Positions 1-9,211 of a stretch of DNA of 64,000 nt are shown piece after piece. The notes under the pieces are model-generated. The model saw only the letters and a program-made list of their open reading frames with translations. It had not been told where the DNA came from and did not search any database. This stretch comes from Rubrivivax sp. (GTDB lineage: Bacteria > Pseudomonadota > Gammaproteobacteria > Burkholderiales > Burkholderiaceae_C), in contig JALHPF010000026.1 of NCBI GenBank assembly GCA_022842595.1, positions 25,682 to 89,681 on the forward strand. Reading direction: 5' to 3'. The first letter of the stretch is position 1. The number at the start of each line of letters is the position of its first letter. Both the position numbers and the translations under genes were made by a program.

Positions 1-123
1 CCGCGCCGGTCCCTACCCCTGAATGCGGGGGTCGGACCTCAGACGCTGCTGCTCGGGCGACGCGGCTTCGTCACAAACCCTGCGCATAGTCGATTCATTA
101 CAACGCCACCCCAGGACGAGCCC

Positions 124-804
124 ATGAACATGCCCCCATTCGCCATCCGACACATCGTTGCTGCGGCACTGGTTTGCGCCGCCGGTGCATCGCACGCCAC
201 CATCGTCTTCACGAATTCGGCCGCCTCGCCCGTTTTCGTCGGTGGCAGCGTCGACCGCTTCACCGATCAGACCATCAACAGCTTCCTCCCCGATCTGTCG
301 ATCAACCGCACCGCTGGTGCATTCCGGTACACCGCAGCAACGACATTCAACGAGCCTGCCGAGTCCGGCCTGTTCATCGCCCCACTGGCGGGCAACATCG
401 GTCTGTCGACCACCTGGTTCGATGATTCGCTGCTGTTCAACCTGCAGTCGCGGAACGTGTTCGGCTTCGGCGGCAATTTCTTCCGTTCGAACATTTTTGG
501 TGAGGCGGTGGGTGCCAACGGGGGCGGCGCCACCGGGGCTCCGACCGTCCGCATCACGGTCACCGATGTCAACGGGCTGAGCTTCACGCAAGCCGTGAAC
601 GCTTCGTCCACGACCTTCTCAGGCTTCATCTCCGATGTGCCGCTGCGCTTCGTCAGCGTCAGCATCGCCACGCCCGACATCGAGCGTTTCATCACTGCCG
701 ACAACATCGTCCTGTCGGCTGTTCCGGAACCCGGCACCTACGCGCTGCTGGTTGCCGGCCTGGCCGCTATCGGCCTGCTGGCACGTCGTCGTCGCGCCGA
801 CTGA
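124..804 (+). CDS. PEP-CTERM sorting domain protein
   Basis: Exported protein of 226 residues. The first ~26 residues form a signal peptide with a small-residue cleavage region (ASHA). The C-terminus (about 200-226) has the full PEP-CTERM tripartite signal: a VPEPGTYALL motif, a hydrophobic stretch and an RRRR tail, which is the recognition signal for an exosortase (EpsH/XrtA family). The middle is Ser/Thr/Asn-rich beta-type sequence with no enzyme motif. An AGGA-like ribosome site (in CAGGACGAGCCC) precedes the ATG. Such proteins usually end up at the cell surface or in the exopolysaccharide matrix; the exact role is unknown. No exosortase gene is in the window. Class assignment is secure, function is not. 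Confidence 0.85.
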   Translation: MNMPPFAIRHIVAAALVCAAGASHATIVFTNSAASPVFVGGSVDRFTDQTINSFLPDLSINRTAGAFRYTAATTFNEPAESGLFIAPLAGNIGLSTTWFDDSLLFNLQSRNVFGFGGNFFRSNIFGEAVGANGGGATGAPTVRITVTDVNGLSFTQAVNASSTTFSGFISDVPLRFVSVSIATPDIERFITADNIVLSAVPEPGTYALLVAGLAAIGLLARRRRAD

Positions 805-860
805 ACCCCGGGTGGCGCTGCGGCTGTGCCGCACGCCACGGCAACCATGAGAATGTGCCG

Positions 861-1487
861 ATGAGCCACGAGGTCATCGACCTGTTTCCCACGCCCTTGC
901 TTCGCGCCAAGGGCATTTTGCCTTTGCCGCTGGTGGCAGGGCTGGTGGCGCACTTCAGCGCCCAGGCCGACCGCGAGAACAACACCTCGCCCAATCTGTC
1001 GCACACGCGCATGCTGGCCCCGGGCGAAAGCCCGCTGTTCGGCCAGGCGGCGCAGCTCATCACGCCCAAGCTGGTGGCGATGGGCGAACAGATGTTCGGC
1101 GAAGCCCTGGGCTGGTCGATCAAGGAGATGTGGGTCAACCTGCTGGACACCGGTGGCCACCAGGCCATGCACAACCACGCCAACAGCTTCATTTCGGGTG
1201 TGGTCTACCTGACGGCCACCCACCCCGACTCGCAGACCGTGTTCATGAAGTCACCCGGCGGCACCGATTTCGCCTTCCGCAACGACCATGGCCGGACCCG
1301 GCCCACGCCCTACAGCGCCGACAAGTGGGTGAGCCCCGCGCCCGCGCCGGGCGACCTGGTGCTCTTCCCCAGCTACCTGATGCACGCGGTGCCGCCGAAC
1401 CCTGGCGCAAGGCGAATCAGCCTGGCGTTCAATGCCATTCCCACGCGGCTCGATTCCTGGGGCTACAGCGTCGGCTTCAGTGGCTGA
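861..1487 (+). CDS. putative 2OG-Fe(II) oxygenase-like protein
   Basis: A 208-residue soluble protein resembling the small putative 2-oxoglutarate/Fe(II) dioxygenases that open with a xDLFPTPLL motif. The double-stranded beta-helix core shows candidate iron ligands: an HNH triad around residue 100, followed by SGVVYL, and a distal His in LMHAVPP, with a downstream Arg in RRISLAFN that could hold 2-oxoglutarate. Substrate is unknown. The start is uncertain: a GTG at 855 is in frame, but the ATG at 861 puts the conserved N-terminus two residues closer. The 3' end overlaps the probable GTG start of the next gene by 8 bases, so the two are probably translated together. Family placement is from motif recall. 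Confidence 0.7.
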   Translation: MSHEVIDLFPTPLLRAKGILPLPLVAGLVAHFSAQADRENNTSPNLSHTRMLAPGESPLFGQAAQLITPKLVAMGEQMFGEALGWSIKEMWVNLLDTGGHQAMHNHANSFISGVVYLTATHPDSQTVFMKSPGGTDFAFRNDHGRTRPTPYSADKWVSPAPAPGDLVLFPSYLMHAVPPNPGARRISLAFNAIPTRLDSWGYSVGFSG

Positions 1488-4116
1488 AACCGCCGCCCCT
1501 GCGCGCCAGCGCGCCGTGCTGGCCCTGATGGTGGCCTCGGGCTTTGCCGGGCTGGGTTACCAGATCGTCTGGACGCAGCAGGCCTCGCTGTGGCTCGGGC
1601 ATGAATCGGCGGCGGTGCTGGCCGTCATCACGGCCTTCTTCGGCGGCCTGGCGCTGGGTGCGCTGACGCTGGGCCGCCGCATCGATCGCAGCGCCCGGCC
1701 CGCCCACTGGTACGCCGGCTGCGAAGTGCTGATCGCCGCCTGGAGCCTGGTGCTGGCCACGGCGATGGCGCCCCTCAGCGACACCCTGCTGGGCCTGATG
1801 GGTGCCCAGCCCACGCCGCTGTGGCAGGGGGCCGTGGCCTTCGTCGGCTGTTTCCTGCTGCTGCTGCCGGCCACCGCAGCGATGGGTGCCACGCTGCCGG
1901 CCATGGAACGTGTGCTGGCGGGTTTGACGGTACGGGCCTCGCCCATTGATTCACCGATCGCCGCGCTGTATGCCAGCAACACGCTGGGCGCGCTGCTGGG
2001 TGTGCTGGCGACGGCTTTCTGGCTGGTGCCGGCCTTCGGCCTGGCCCGCACTGCCGCAGCCTGTGCGCTGCTGAACCTGCTGTGTGCCGGCATCGCGCTG
2101 GCGCTGGCGCCCAAGGCGGTTCACCCTGCCCAGGTGCCGCCGGCCACCGCTGCGGCGCCAGTGTCACGCAGGGCCTGGCCGCTGCTGGCAGCCACGGGGT
2201 TTCTTGGCATCGCCTACGAGGTGTTGGTGGTGCGTGTGCTGAGCCAGGTCACCGAGAACACGGTCTACACCTTCGCCATGCTGCTGGCCATCTACCTGCT
2301 CGGAACAGCGGCGGGTGCGGCGGTGTATGCGAAGGCAGCCGCGCGCTGGATCCCGGTGGCCGGCCCACAGGCGCATGCGGCCCTGCGCGACAAGCTCGTG
2401 GCCGCCGTGGCCTGGGCCTGCCTGCTCGGCACCGCCAGTCTGTGGGGCGCAGAAGCCCTGCGTGATGGGGTGCTGGCCCATCAGGCTGCCGACTCGGGCA
2501 CCCCGGCCGGCATGGGCTGGGCGCTGGCGGCGGAGGCCTTGCCGGCCCTGCTGGCCTTCGCCCTGCCTACCCTCGCCATGGGCGCGCTCTTCAGCCACCT
2601 GGCCACCCAGGCCCGGCAGGTCGGAACGAGTTTGGGTACAGCGCTTGGCGCGAACACCCTGGGCGCCGCTGCCGCACCGCCGCTGGTGGCGGGCCTGCTG
2701 GTGCCGGCGCTGGGCAGCCAGGGCGCCTTGTTGTTCGTGGCAGCCGCTTACGTGGCCTTGATCAGCATGACCACCTGGCGCTGGCCCTGGGCTGCAGGCG
2801 CGGTGGCAGCGGCGGCCGGCACCGCGCTGCTGGCGCCACCGCTGGCCTTTGTCGACGTGCCGGAAGGCGGCCGCGTGCTCAGTTACAGCGAAGGTGCGCT
2901 CGCCGCTGTCAGCGTGGTGGCCGATGCCGATGGCGTGGCCCGGCTGCGCATCAACAACCGGCAACAGGAAGGCAGCAGCGCCACCGGGCTGGCCGATGCC
3001 CGCCAGGCCTTGCTGCCCGCCCTGCTGCACCCGGCACCCCGGCAGGCGCTGTTCCTGGGCCTGGGAACGGGGGTCACGGCAGCCGCCGCCGCGGCCGACC
3101 CCGGCCTGAAGGTGGATGCGGCCGAACTCTTGCCCGAGGTGATCGAGGCATCGGCGCTGTTTCGCCAGACAGACCCGGAGGCCAGCCCGGGCCCGCGCCT
3201 GATCGCTGCCGACGCCCGCCGCTTCGTCAAGGCGGGCACCAGCCGCTACGACCTCATCGTCAGCGACAACTTCCATCCCGCGCGCAGTGGCTCGGGCCTG
3301 CTCTACACCGTCGAACACTTCCAGGCCGTGCGTGAGCGGCTGGCGCCGGGGGGGCTGTTCTGCCAGTGGCTGCCATTGCACCAGCTCGACCTGGACACGC
3401 TGCGCAGCGTGGTGCAGTCGTTCCTGGCCGTGTACCCCCAGGCGGCTGCCGTGCTGGCCACGAACAGCCTGCAAACGCCCGTACTGGGCCTCGTGGCGCG
3501 GCCCGATGCACCCCGCTTCAGCCTGCCGGCAGTGCAGGCGCGGTTGGCGCTGTACGGCGGGCCGCAAAGCCTGCCGGACTACGGCCTGGCCGACGCCTTT
3601 GCCGTGCTCGGCAGCCTGGTGGCCGACGCACCGGCCCTGCGCCGCTTTGCGGGCGATTCGCCGTTGAACACCGATGACCGCCCGCTCGTGGCCTACCGCG
3701 CGCCGCGCATCACCTACGTGCCCGACTCGCTGCCGGCCGACCGCCTGCAGGCGCTGCTGAGTGAACTGGGCGCGGTGCCGGCCAGCCCGGCGACGCTGGT
3801 CGACGCCGGTGCCGACGCGGCCTGGCTGCCGCGCCTGGGCGCCTACTGGGCCGCCCGCGACCGCTTCATCGACGCCGGCCGCCACGTGCGCCCCAGTGCC
3901 GACGCCCGGCAGATGCTGGCCCAGGTGCAGGCACCGCTGCTGGCCGTGCTGCACACCAGCCCGGACTTTCGCCCGGCCTTCGACCCCTTGCAGCGCATGG
4001 CACGGCAGCTGGCCGGCCGCGACCCCGTGGCGGCGCAGGCGCTGGACGATGCGCTGGCGGCGGTCGAGGCACGGCGTTGGCCGGCTGCCGCATCCAGCAC
4101 CGCCCCGCAGCCGTAA
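1480..4116 (+). CDS. fused integral membrane / spermidine synthase-like protein
   Basis: About 878 residues. The N-terminal ~450 residues are a multi-pass membrane domain with many hydrophobic helices, starting GFAGLGYQIVWTQ, typical of the membrane half of fused spermidine synthase proteins. The C-terminal half carries a Rossmann methyltransferase/aminopropyltransferase fold: FLGLGTGVTAAAAA (nucleotide loop), VDAAELLPEVIE and a YDLIVSDNFHP motif. The family is common in bacteria; true polyamine synthesis has rarely been shown, so the reaction is uncertain. The frame is open from 1432, but the GTG at 1480 is preferred because it overlaps the previous stop and keeps only a short tail before the first helix. 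The last ~100 residues are Ala-rich and poorly conserved in appearance. Confidence 0.75.
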   Translation: MAETAAPARQRAVLALMVASGFAGLGYQIVWTQQASLWLGHESAAVLAVITAFFGGLALGALTLGRRIDRSARPAHWYAGCEVLIAAWSLVLATAMAPLSDTLLGLMGAQPTPLWQGAVAFVGCFLLLLPATAAMGATLPAMERVLAGLTVRASPIDSPIAALYASNTLGALLGVLATAFWLVPAFGLARTAAACALLNLLCAGIALALAPKAVHPAQVPPATAAAPVSRRAWPLLAATGFLGIAYEVLVVRVLSQVTENTVYTFAMLLAIYLLGTAAGAAVYAKAAARWIPVAGPQAHAALRDKLVAAVAWACLLGTASLWGAEALRDGVLAHQAADSGTPAGMGWALAAEALPALLAFALPTLAMGALFSHLATQARQVGTSLGTALGANTLGAAAAPPLVAGLLVPALGSQGALLFVAAAYVALISMTTWRWPWAAGAVAAAAGTALLAPPLAFVDVPEGGRVLSYSEGALAAVSVVADADGVARLRINNRQQEGSSATGLADARQALLPALLHPAPRQALFLGLGTGVTAAAAAADPGLKVDAAELLPEVIEASALFRQTDPEASPGPRLIAADARRFVKAGTSRYDLIVSDNFHPARSGSGLLYTVEHFQAVRERLAPGGLFCQWLPLHQLDLDTLRSVVQSFLAVYPQAAAVLATNSLQTPVLGLVARPDAPRFSLPAVQARLALYGGPQSLPDYGLADAFAVLGSLVADAPALRRFAGDSPLNTDDRPLVAYRAPRITYVPDSLPADRLQALLSELGAVPASPATLVDAGADAAWLPRLGAYWAARDRFIDAGRHVRPSADARQMLAQVQAPLLAVLHTSPDFRPAFDPLQRMARQLAGRDPVAAQALDDALAAVEARRWPAAASSTAPQP

Positions 4117-4121
4117 GGCTG

Positions 4122-4721
4122 ATGGCGCTCGATCTTTTGTCACGAGGATTTCCGAGAGTGTCCCGTTGTGCTTTCAGGCGTGCTGGTCGAAGGCTGGTCT
4201 GGTGCCTGGTCGCGCTGCTGCCTTGGCTGGGCATGGGCATTGCCCAACGGCAGACCCTGGGGCCGCTGCACGTGCATGCCCCTGCGCCAACGCAGGCCGA
4301 AGGTGGGCACACCGCGGCAACGCTGCTGCACAGCGCGCTGGAGGGGTGGTGGGCGCAGGTGCAGGCGCAAAGCAAGGCACGTGAGCATGCGCGCGCGCAT
4401 GCCGATGCCCGAGCCCATGCGCATGCCCCTGCTCATGCGCACGCCCATGCCGACGACGAAGCCGTGGCCCACGCCCACGCGGCCTGGCAACGCCACCACC
4501 ATGGTCCGCAGGACAGCACCGTGATTGCGCTGGACGCTGTTGCCGAGACGCTGGACGCGCAGGGCGCAGCCGCGTCCCTGCTGCTGCCCGTGCTGGGGGT
4601 ACCTGTGGGCGGCTTGCGCATGGCCGCGGCCATGGCCGGCCACCGCGCCTGGCCGCGGGTGGCCGGTGCGCGTATCAGAAGCTGGGGCATCGCGCCCCCG
4701 CTGCCGCCGCCGCGCGGCTGA
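4122..4721 (+). CDS. histidine-rich exported/membrane protein
   Basis: A 199-residue protein with a hydrophobic N-terminal segment (LVWCLVALLPWLGMGIA), then a strikingly His/Ala-rich stretch around residues 85-125 built of repeated AHAHA units, and a second His cluster (QRHHHGP). Such runs normally bind Zn, Ni, Co or Cu. It sits 5 bases after the fused synthase gene and ~120 bases before a TonB-dependent receptor gene; that receptor is followed by a DUF4198 gene. This context suggests handling of a transition metal in the periplasm or at the membrane. The ATG at 4122 is chosen because the hydrophobic segment then lies near the N-terminus; 4077 is an in-frame alternative that would overlap the previous gene. 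No family is recognised. Confidence 0.65.
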   Translation: MALDLLSRGFPRVSRCAFRRAGRRLVWCLVALLPWLGMGIAQRQTLGPLHVHAPAPTQAEGGHTAATLLHSALEGWWAQVQAQSKAREHARAHADARAHAHAPAHAHAHADDEAVAHAHAAWQRHHHGPQDSTVIALDAVAETLDAQGAAASLLLPVLGVPVGGLRMAAAMAGHRAWPRVAGARIRSWGIAPPLPPPRG

Positions 4722-4840
4722 ACACGCCGCCTCGTTCCACCTTCGTCATTCCTCGTCATCAGCAGGTGCCACCGCACCTGCTTGCGTGCGTTCGCCTGTC
4801 CGCAACGCGGCAGCGCCGTGCGCCAAAGAAAGCTTCAGCC

Positions 4841-6889
4841 ATGCAACATCGAACATTCCATGCGCCGCCCAGACGGCTGCTGCGCCATGCCCTGGCACTG
4901 GCGGCGCTGGCTGCCACGATCGGCTCCGCCGCAGCCCAGTCGGCTACCCAGCAGATCGAGATCAAGGGCCAGGGCCTGCGCACCGGCGGGCAGGCCTACA
5001 GCAGCACCACGCTGGACACGCAGCAGATCCGCGATGCCGCCGTCAACCAGCCCGAACGGCTGCTGCGTCAGGTGCCCGGTGTCGAACTGCGCAGCTACGG
5101 GTTGGGTGGCGTCGTCAACGTCGTCAGCATCCGCGGCTTCAACGGCGGCGCGCACGGCGGCGACCTGGGCATGGTCGTCGACGGCATTCCGCTGAACGAG
5201 GCGATGTCGCATTCCGACGGCTATGCCGACCTGAACGTCGTCGTCCCACTCGAGATCGAACGTTTCCAGGTCTACCGTGGCCCGGTCTCGGCGCTGTACG
5301 GCAACTTCAACCGCGGCGGTCTGGTCGCCATCGAAACACGGCGGCGCGGCCACTACCTGGAGGCCGATGCCTCGCTGGGCTCGTTCGGCACTGCCGACGT
5401 CCAGGCTGCGCTCGGCACCAGGCTCGGCAGTGGCGACTTCAACGGCGCCGCCCAGCTCTACCGCAGCAGCGACTTCCGACCCGACTCGAAATACACCCGC
5501 GGCACCGTCAGCGGACGCTGGTCGCTGGACATGGCCGGGGCTGGCACGCTGTCGCTGTCGGCGCGCGCCCACCAGGGCGACTGGGATTCGGCCAGCTACC
5601 TGCCGAAAAGCCAGTTCGACGCGGGTGACCCTTACGGCAAGGACGCCCGCGTGCGCAACGACGGCGGCAGCAAGAACTTCACCACCGCGCGGGTGGACGT
5701 CAACCTGCCGTTGTCGGCGCAGCTCAAGCTGTTGAGCTTCGCCTACGGCACCCAGCAGGACTACACACGCTTCTTCACGCGCCCGCTGAATGCCAGCACC
5801 TGGAGCCAGCGCGAGGAGACCTACGACCGCCGCGTGGCCGGTGCCGGCGCCAGCCTGAACGGGCGCCATGTCGTCGGCGGCCTGCCGCTGGACTGGGTGG
5901 CCGGGGCAGAGTTCTACCGCGAGTCCACCGACTACCTGTTCTTCGAAGGGACGCAGGCGCGCACCCGCGTGGCCCCGGCCGGCTTCGACCGCCGCTACGA
6001 CTTCAACAGCGCCTCGGCCTTCACCGAGCTGGCCTTGAACGTCGCGCCCTGGTTGCGGCCCACGCTGGGCCTGCGCCACGACCGCTTCACCGGCGACTGC
6101 ACGCGCCAGGGGCCGGAAACCGGCTCCGACCCCTGCAGCCGCCTGAACGATGCCAGCCGCACCACGCCCAAGCTGGGCGTGGTGTCGACGGTGGCCCCGG
6201 GCCTGGACCTGCGCGCCAGCCTGGCCGAGGGCTTTGCGCTGCCTCCGGGCACGGCCAAGTACGCCGCTGGCGGTGCCGGCCTGGAGCCGACGGTGTTCAA
6301 GCAGACCGAGCTGGGTGCCAGCTACAGGTCGGCATGGCTGCGTGCCGACCTCACCGGATACCGCATCACCAGCCGCAACGAAGTGCGCACCGTCTCGCCA
6401 GGCGTGTTCGAAAACTTCGGCAGGACGCTGCGCCGCGGCACCGAGGCCGCGCTGACGCTGATGCCGATGGACCACCTCGAAGTGGGTGTGGTGGCCACAC
6501 GCATGAACGCGCGGGTCGAAGAGAACGCCAACCCGGTGCTCGTGGGCAAGCAGGTCACCGGTGTGCCACGCCAGACCACGGGCGTGACGCTGGCCTGGCG
6601 GCCGCCCGAGGGTTTGGGCGCCAGCGCCGAATGGCGCCGGGCCAGCGACAGCGCCGTCGATGCGCCCAACACCGTGTTCCATGGCGGCTACAGCACCGTC
6701 GATGTCGGTGTGCAGTACGTCGGTCGGCTGGGAAATTCCCCTGGCCTGTCCAAGTACCGCGCCTATGCCCGCGTGCAGAACGCAGGCGACCGCGTCTATG
6801 CCAGCAATGCCTTCGTCATCGGCGGCCAGCAGCTCGTTGCCCCGGCGTCGCCGCGCACCGTGCAGCTGGGCGTGCAGGTCGATTTCTGA
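4841..6889 (+). CDS. TonB-dependent outer-membrane receptor
   Basis: A 682-residue receptor with a signal peptide (ALALAALAATIGSAAAQ), an N-terminal plug domain (about 35-150, with VPGVELRSYG, SIRGFNGG and VYRGPVSALYGN motifs) and a beta-barrel ending in VQLGVQVDF with terminal Phe, as expected for insertion by the Bam machinery. It would import a ligand using TonB/ExbBD energy. The neighbours, a His-rich protein upstream and a DUF4198 protein downstream (33 bases away), point to a metal or metal-chelate ligand; this is inference from context. The ATG at 4841 is chosen since the signal peptide follows it; the frame extends upstream to 4766. Confidence 0.88.
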   Translation: MQHRTFHAPPRRLLRHALALAALAATIGSAAAQSATQQIEIKGQGLRTGGQAYSSTTLDTQQIRDAAVNQPERLLRQVPGVELRSYGLGGVVNVVSIRGFNGGAHGGDLGMVVDGIPLNEAMSHSDGYADLNVVVPLEIERFQVYRGPVSALYGNFNRGGLVAIETRRRGHYLEADASLGSFGTADVQAALGTRLGSGDFNGAAQLYRSSDFRPDSKYTRGTVSGRWSLDMAGAGTLSLSARAHQGDWDSASYLPKSQFDAGDPYGKDARVRNDGGSKNFTTARVDVNLPLSAQLKLLSFAYGTQQDYTRFFTRPLNASTWSQREETYDRRVAGAGASLNGRHVVGGLPLDWVAGAEFYRESTDYLFFEGTQARTRVAPAGFDRRYDFNSASAFTELALNVAPWLRPTLGLRHDRFTGDCTRQGPETGSDPCSRLNDASRTTPKLGVVSTVAPGLDLRASLAEGFALPPGTAKYAAGGAGLEPTVFKQTELGASYRSAWLRADLTGYRITSRNEVRTVSPGVFENFGRTLRRGTEAALTLMPMDHLEVGVVATRMNARVEENANPVLVGKQVTGVPRQTTGVTLAWRPPEGLGASAEWRRASDSAVDAPNTVFHGGYSTVDVGVQYVGRLGNSPGLSKYRAYARVQNAGDRVYASNAFVIGGQQLVAPASPRTVQLGVQVDF

Positions 6890-6921
6890 ACCATCGCTTC
6901 TTCAAACCAAAGGAACGCACC

Positions 6922-7710
6922 ATGACGCAGATTCTCAAGACCCTTCGTACCCATCTGGCCCTGGCGGCCTGGCTCACCCTGGCAGCGAATGGCGCGCAGG
7001 CGCACGACATCGTGCTGGAACCGCAGCGCGACGGCGTTGCCGTGCGCTACGGCCATGCGCAGGACTGGCAGCAGGTTCAGGACGGCAAGCTCGTCGACCT
7101 GCAACTGCTGCGCGGCAGTGAAGCGCCGCAGGACATGCGCGCCAGCCTGCGCCCGCGGCGCATCGACTTCTTGATGCCGCTGCCGGCCGGCCGCCAGCCG
7201 CTGCTGGTGGCGGCCCGCTACGATAACGGCCTGTGGGCGCGCCTGCCGGCCGTGGGCGGCGCCAAGGCCGTGGCGCGCAACACCACGCGGCTGATGCTGC
7301 CCGAGGCCGCGCTGGTGACCAACAACCTGAAGTTCGCGAAGGCGCTTGTTCTCACCGCGGAAGACAGCGTGGTCTACAAGCGCACCGTCGGCCACCTGCT
7401 GGAACTGGTGCCGCAGCGCAACCCGGCCAGCCTGAAGGCGGGTGAAGCGCTGGAGGTGCTGGTGCTGTTCAAGGGCCAGCCGCAGGCCGATGTCGAGATC
7501 GAGCTCAGTAACCTGGAAGACATTCCCGGCCAGGCCCAGCGCTTCCGCAGCGACGCCAATGGCATCGCCCGTGTGACGCTGCTGCCCAAGGGCGTGAACA
7601 CCCTGGGTGCCTTGTTCGAGCGGCCCAACGACGGCAGCCTGGGCGAGGCCTCGCGTGCCGTGGGCGCCGACAAGTTCGTGCTCGCCGCGAGCCTGAGCTT
7701 CGTGCGCTGA
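6922..7710 (+). CDS. DUF4198-type periplasmic protein
   Basis: A 262-residue exported protein. The signal peptide ends ...NGAQAHD, and the mature protein begins with HDIVLEP, the hallmark of DUF4198 proteins, which are beta-sandwich domains often encoded beside nickel/cobalt or other metal transporters. The His immediately after the cleavage site is a candidate metal ligand. A clear ribosome site (AAAGGAAC) lies just upstream. The gene follows the TonB receptor by 33 bases and is probably co-transcribed. A GC-rich inverted repeat follows the stop. The family is recognised; which metal is involved cannot be told from sequence. Confidence 0.75.
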   Translation: MTQILKTLRTHLALAAWLTLAANGAQAHDIVLEPQRDGVAVRYGHAQDWQQVQDGKLVDLQLLRGSEAPQDMRASLRPRRIDFLMPLPAGRQPLLVAARYDNGLWARLPAVGGAKAVARNTTRLMLPEAALVTNNLKFAKALVLTAEDSVVYKRTVGHLLELVPQRNPASLKAGEALEVLVLFKGQPQADVEIELSNLEDIPGQAQRFRSDANGIARVTLLPKGVNTLGALFERPNDGSLGEASRAVGADKFVLAASLSFVR

Positions 7711-7711
7711 A

Positions 7712-7734
7712 GCCGGGCGCTGCGCCTTCCCGGC
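7712..7734 (+). terminator. GC-rich inverted repeat, possible terminator
   Basis: GCCGGG and CCCGGC arms separated by 11 bases begin one base after the DUF4198 stop codon. No T-run follows, so intrinsic termination is only possible. Confidence 0.35.
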
Positions 7735-7900
7735 ATCGTCAGGCGACGGTGCCGGTGGGCAGCAGCGCCAGGCAGGGCTCGGCCAGGTTGGCTGGCGCCT
7801 GAATCGGTTTGGCTTGCGAGCTTTTCACGGCAGCGTCAACTGCGGGGCCTAGCGTCGGGTCTGCACGGACATCGTGTCGCGAATGCCTCGAGGAGAAAAC

Positions 7901-9163
7901 ATGTTCAAGCCCCTGACCCTGGCCGCAGCTGCTGCGTCCATCCTGCTGATCGGCCACCCGGCACCGGCTTCGGCACAGCCCGTTGCTGTCGCCAAGCGCG
8001 CCGTGGCTCAACTGGGCCCGCGCCCTTTCTTCCTGGTCAACGACATGAGCGAAGGGCCGCTGAAGCAGGAGCTGCAGGCCTGCGCCGACCGTCGCGTCAA
8101 CTATGTGCGTTCGCAGTTCTCCATCGGGCACCGGGGCGCGGCCATGCAGTTTCCCGAGCACACCAAGGAGAGCTACGAAGCCGCCGCCCTGATGGGAGCC
8201 GGCATCCTGGAGTGCGATGTTGCCTTCACCAAGGACAAGGAACTCGTCTGCCGCCATGCGCAGAACGACCTGCACACCACCACCAACATCCTGGCGACGC
8301 CGCTGGCCAGCAAGTGCACCCGCGGCTTCGTGCCCGCCACCTTCGACGCCAACGGCACCCGCCTGACCGCGGCCACGGCCGAATGCCGCACCAGCGACAT
8401 CACCCTTGCTGAATTCAAGACCCTGCGCGGCAAGATGGATGCCTTCAACCCCAGTGCCCGCACCGTCGCCGAATACCTGGGCGGCACCGCCAACTGGCGT
8501 ACCGACCTGTACAGCGGCCCGAGCAGCGGCACCCTGCTGTCGCACAAGGAAAGCATCGAGTTGTTCAAGCGCCTGGGCGTGAAGATGACGCCGGAGCTGA
8601 AGTTCCCGACGGTGGCCATGCCTTTCGACGGTTTCACGCAGGAAGCCTACGCACAGAAGCTCATCGACGAGTACCGTGCCGCAGGCGTGCCGCCGCAGAA
8701 CGTCTGGCCGCAGTCCTTCAACCTGCCTGACGTGCTGTACTGGGTGAACAACGAGCCCAGCTTCGGCGTGCAGGGCGTGTTCCTGGACGACGCCAACACC
8801 GTGGCCGACCTGCCCAGCCTGGCACAGCTGCAGGCGCTGCGCGCTCAAGGTGTCCGCATCTGGGCGCCGCCGACCTTCGCCCTGCTGGCCACCGGCGCGG
8901 GCAACAGCATCGTGCCTTCGCAGGCTGCGAACAACGCCAAGGCGGCGGGGCTCGACCTCATCACCTGGACGGTCGAGCGCTCGGGGATCCTGGCCGATGG
9001 CAACAACGGCTTCTATTTCCAGACCTTCGACGGTGCCATCAGCCGTGAGGGCGACGTGATGCGCGTGCTGGACGTGCTGGCACGTCAGGTCGGTGTTCTG
9101 GGTGTGTTCAGTGACTGGCCCGCGACCACCACCTTCTATGCCAACTGCGCCGGCCTGCGCTGA
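7901..9163 (+). CDS. exported glycerophosphodiester phosphodiesterase
   Basis: A 420-residue GDPD-family protein. It has a signal peptide ending ASAQP (about residue 26), the IGHRGA motif with the catalytic His near residue 77, and the ECDVAFTKDKELVCRH block carrying acidic metal ligands. The TIM-barrel end is marked by ITWTVERSG. Periplasmic GDPDs (GlpQ type) hydrolyse deacylated phospholipids to glycerol-3-phosphate and an alcohol, needing a divalent metal. Insertions between the first strands (including Cys-containing loops around 140-175) make it longer than the minimal ~250-residue domain, as in other periplasmic members. The ATG at 7901 follows a good AGGAG site. It appears to be a stand-alone gene. 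Confidence 0.85.
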   Translation: MFKPLTLAAAAASILLIGHPAPASAQPVAVAKRAVAQLGPRPFFLVNDMSEGPLKQELQACADRRVNYVRSQFSIGHRGAAMQFPEHTKESYEAAALMGAGILECDVAFTKDKELVCRHAQNDLHTTTNILATPLASKCTRGFVPATFDANGTRLTAATAECRTSDITLAEFKTLRGKMDAFNPSARTVAEYLGGTANWRTDLYSGPSSGTLLSHKESIELFKRLGVKMTPELKFPTVAMPFDGFTQEAYAQKLIDEYRAAGVPPQNVWPQSFNLPDVLYWVNNEPSFGVQGVFLDDANTVADLPSLAQLQALRAQGVRIWAPPTFALLATGAGNSIVPSQAANNAKAAGLDLITWTVERSGILADGNNGFYFQTFDGAISREGDVMRVLDVLARQVGVLGVFSDWPATTTFYANCAGLR

Positions 9164-9211
9164 CGCGGCAGAGCTTCCCCAGGCACACACCACGACCCAA
9201 GGAGCTTTGTC

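Noticed and set aside
2164..4143. Long open frame on the minus strand opposite the spermidine-synthase-like gene
   Set aside because: It is Arg/Gln/Gly/His-rich, has no domain and mirrors the strongly biased codons of the real gene; a high-GC shadow. The same applies to 4835-6682 minus, 53164-54654 plus and similar frames.
4380..4460. GCGCATGCC-type repeats as a regulatory or CRISPR-like array
   Set aside because: They encode the AHAHA histidine-rich stretch of the protein at 4122 and vary at synonymous positions.
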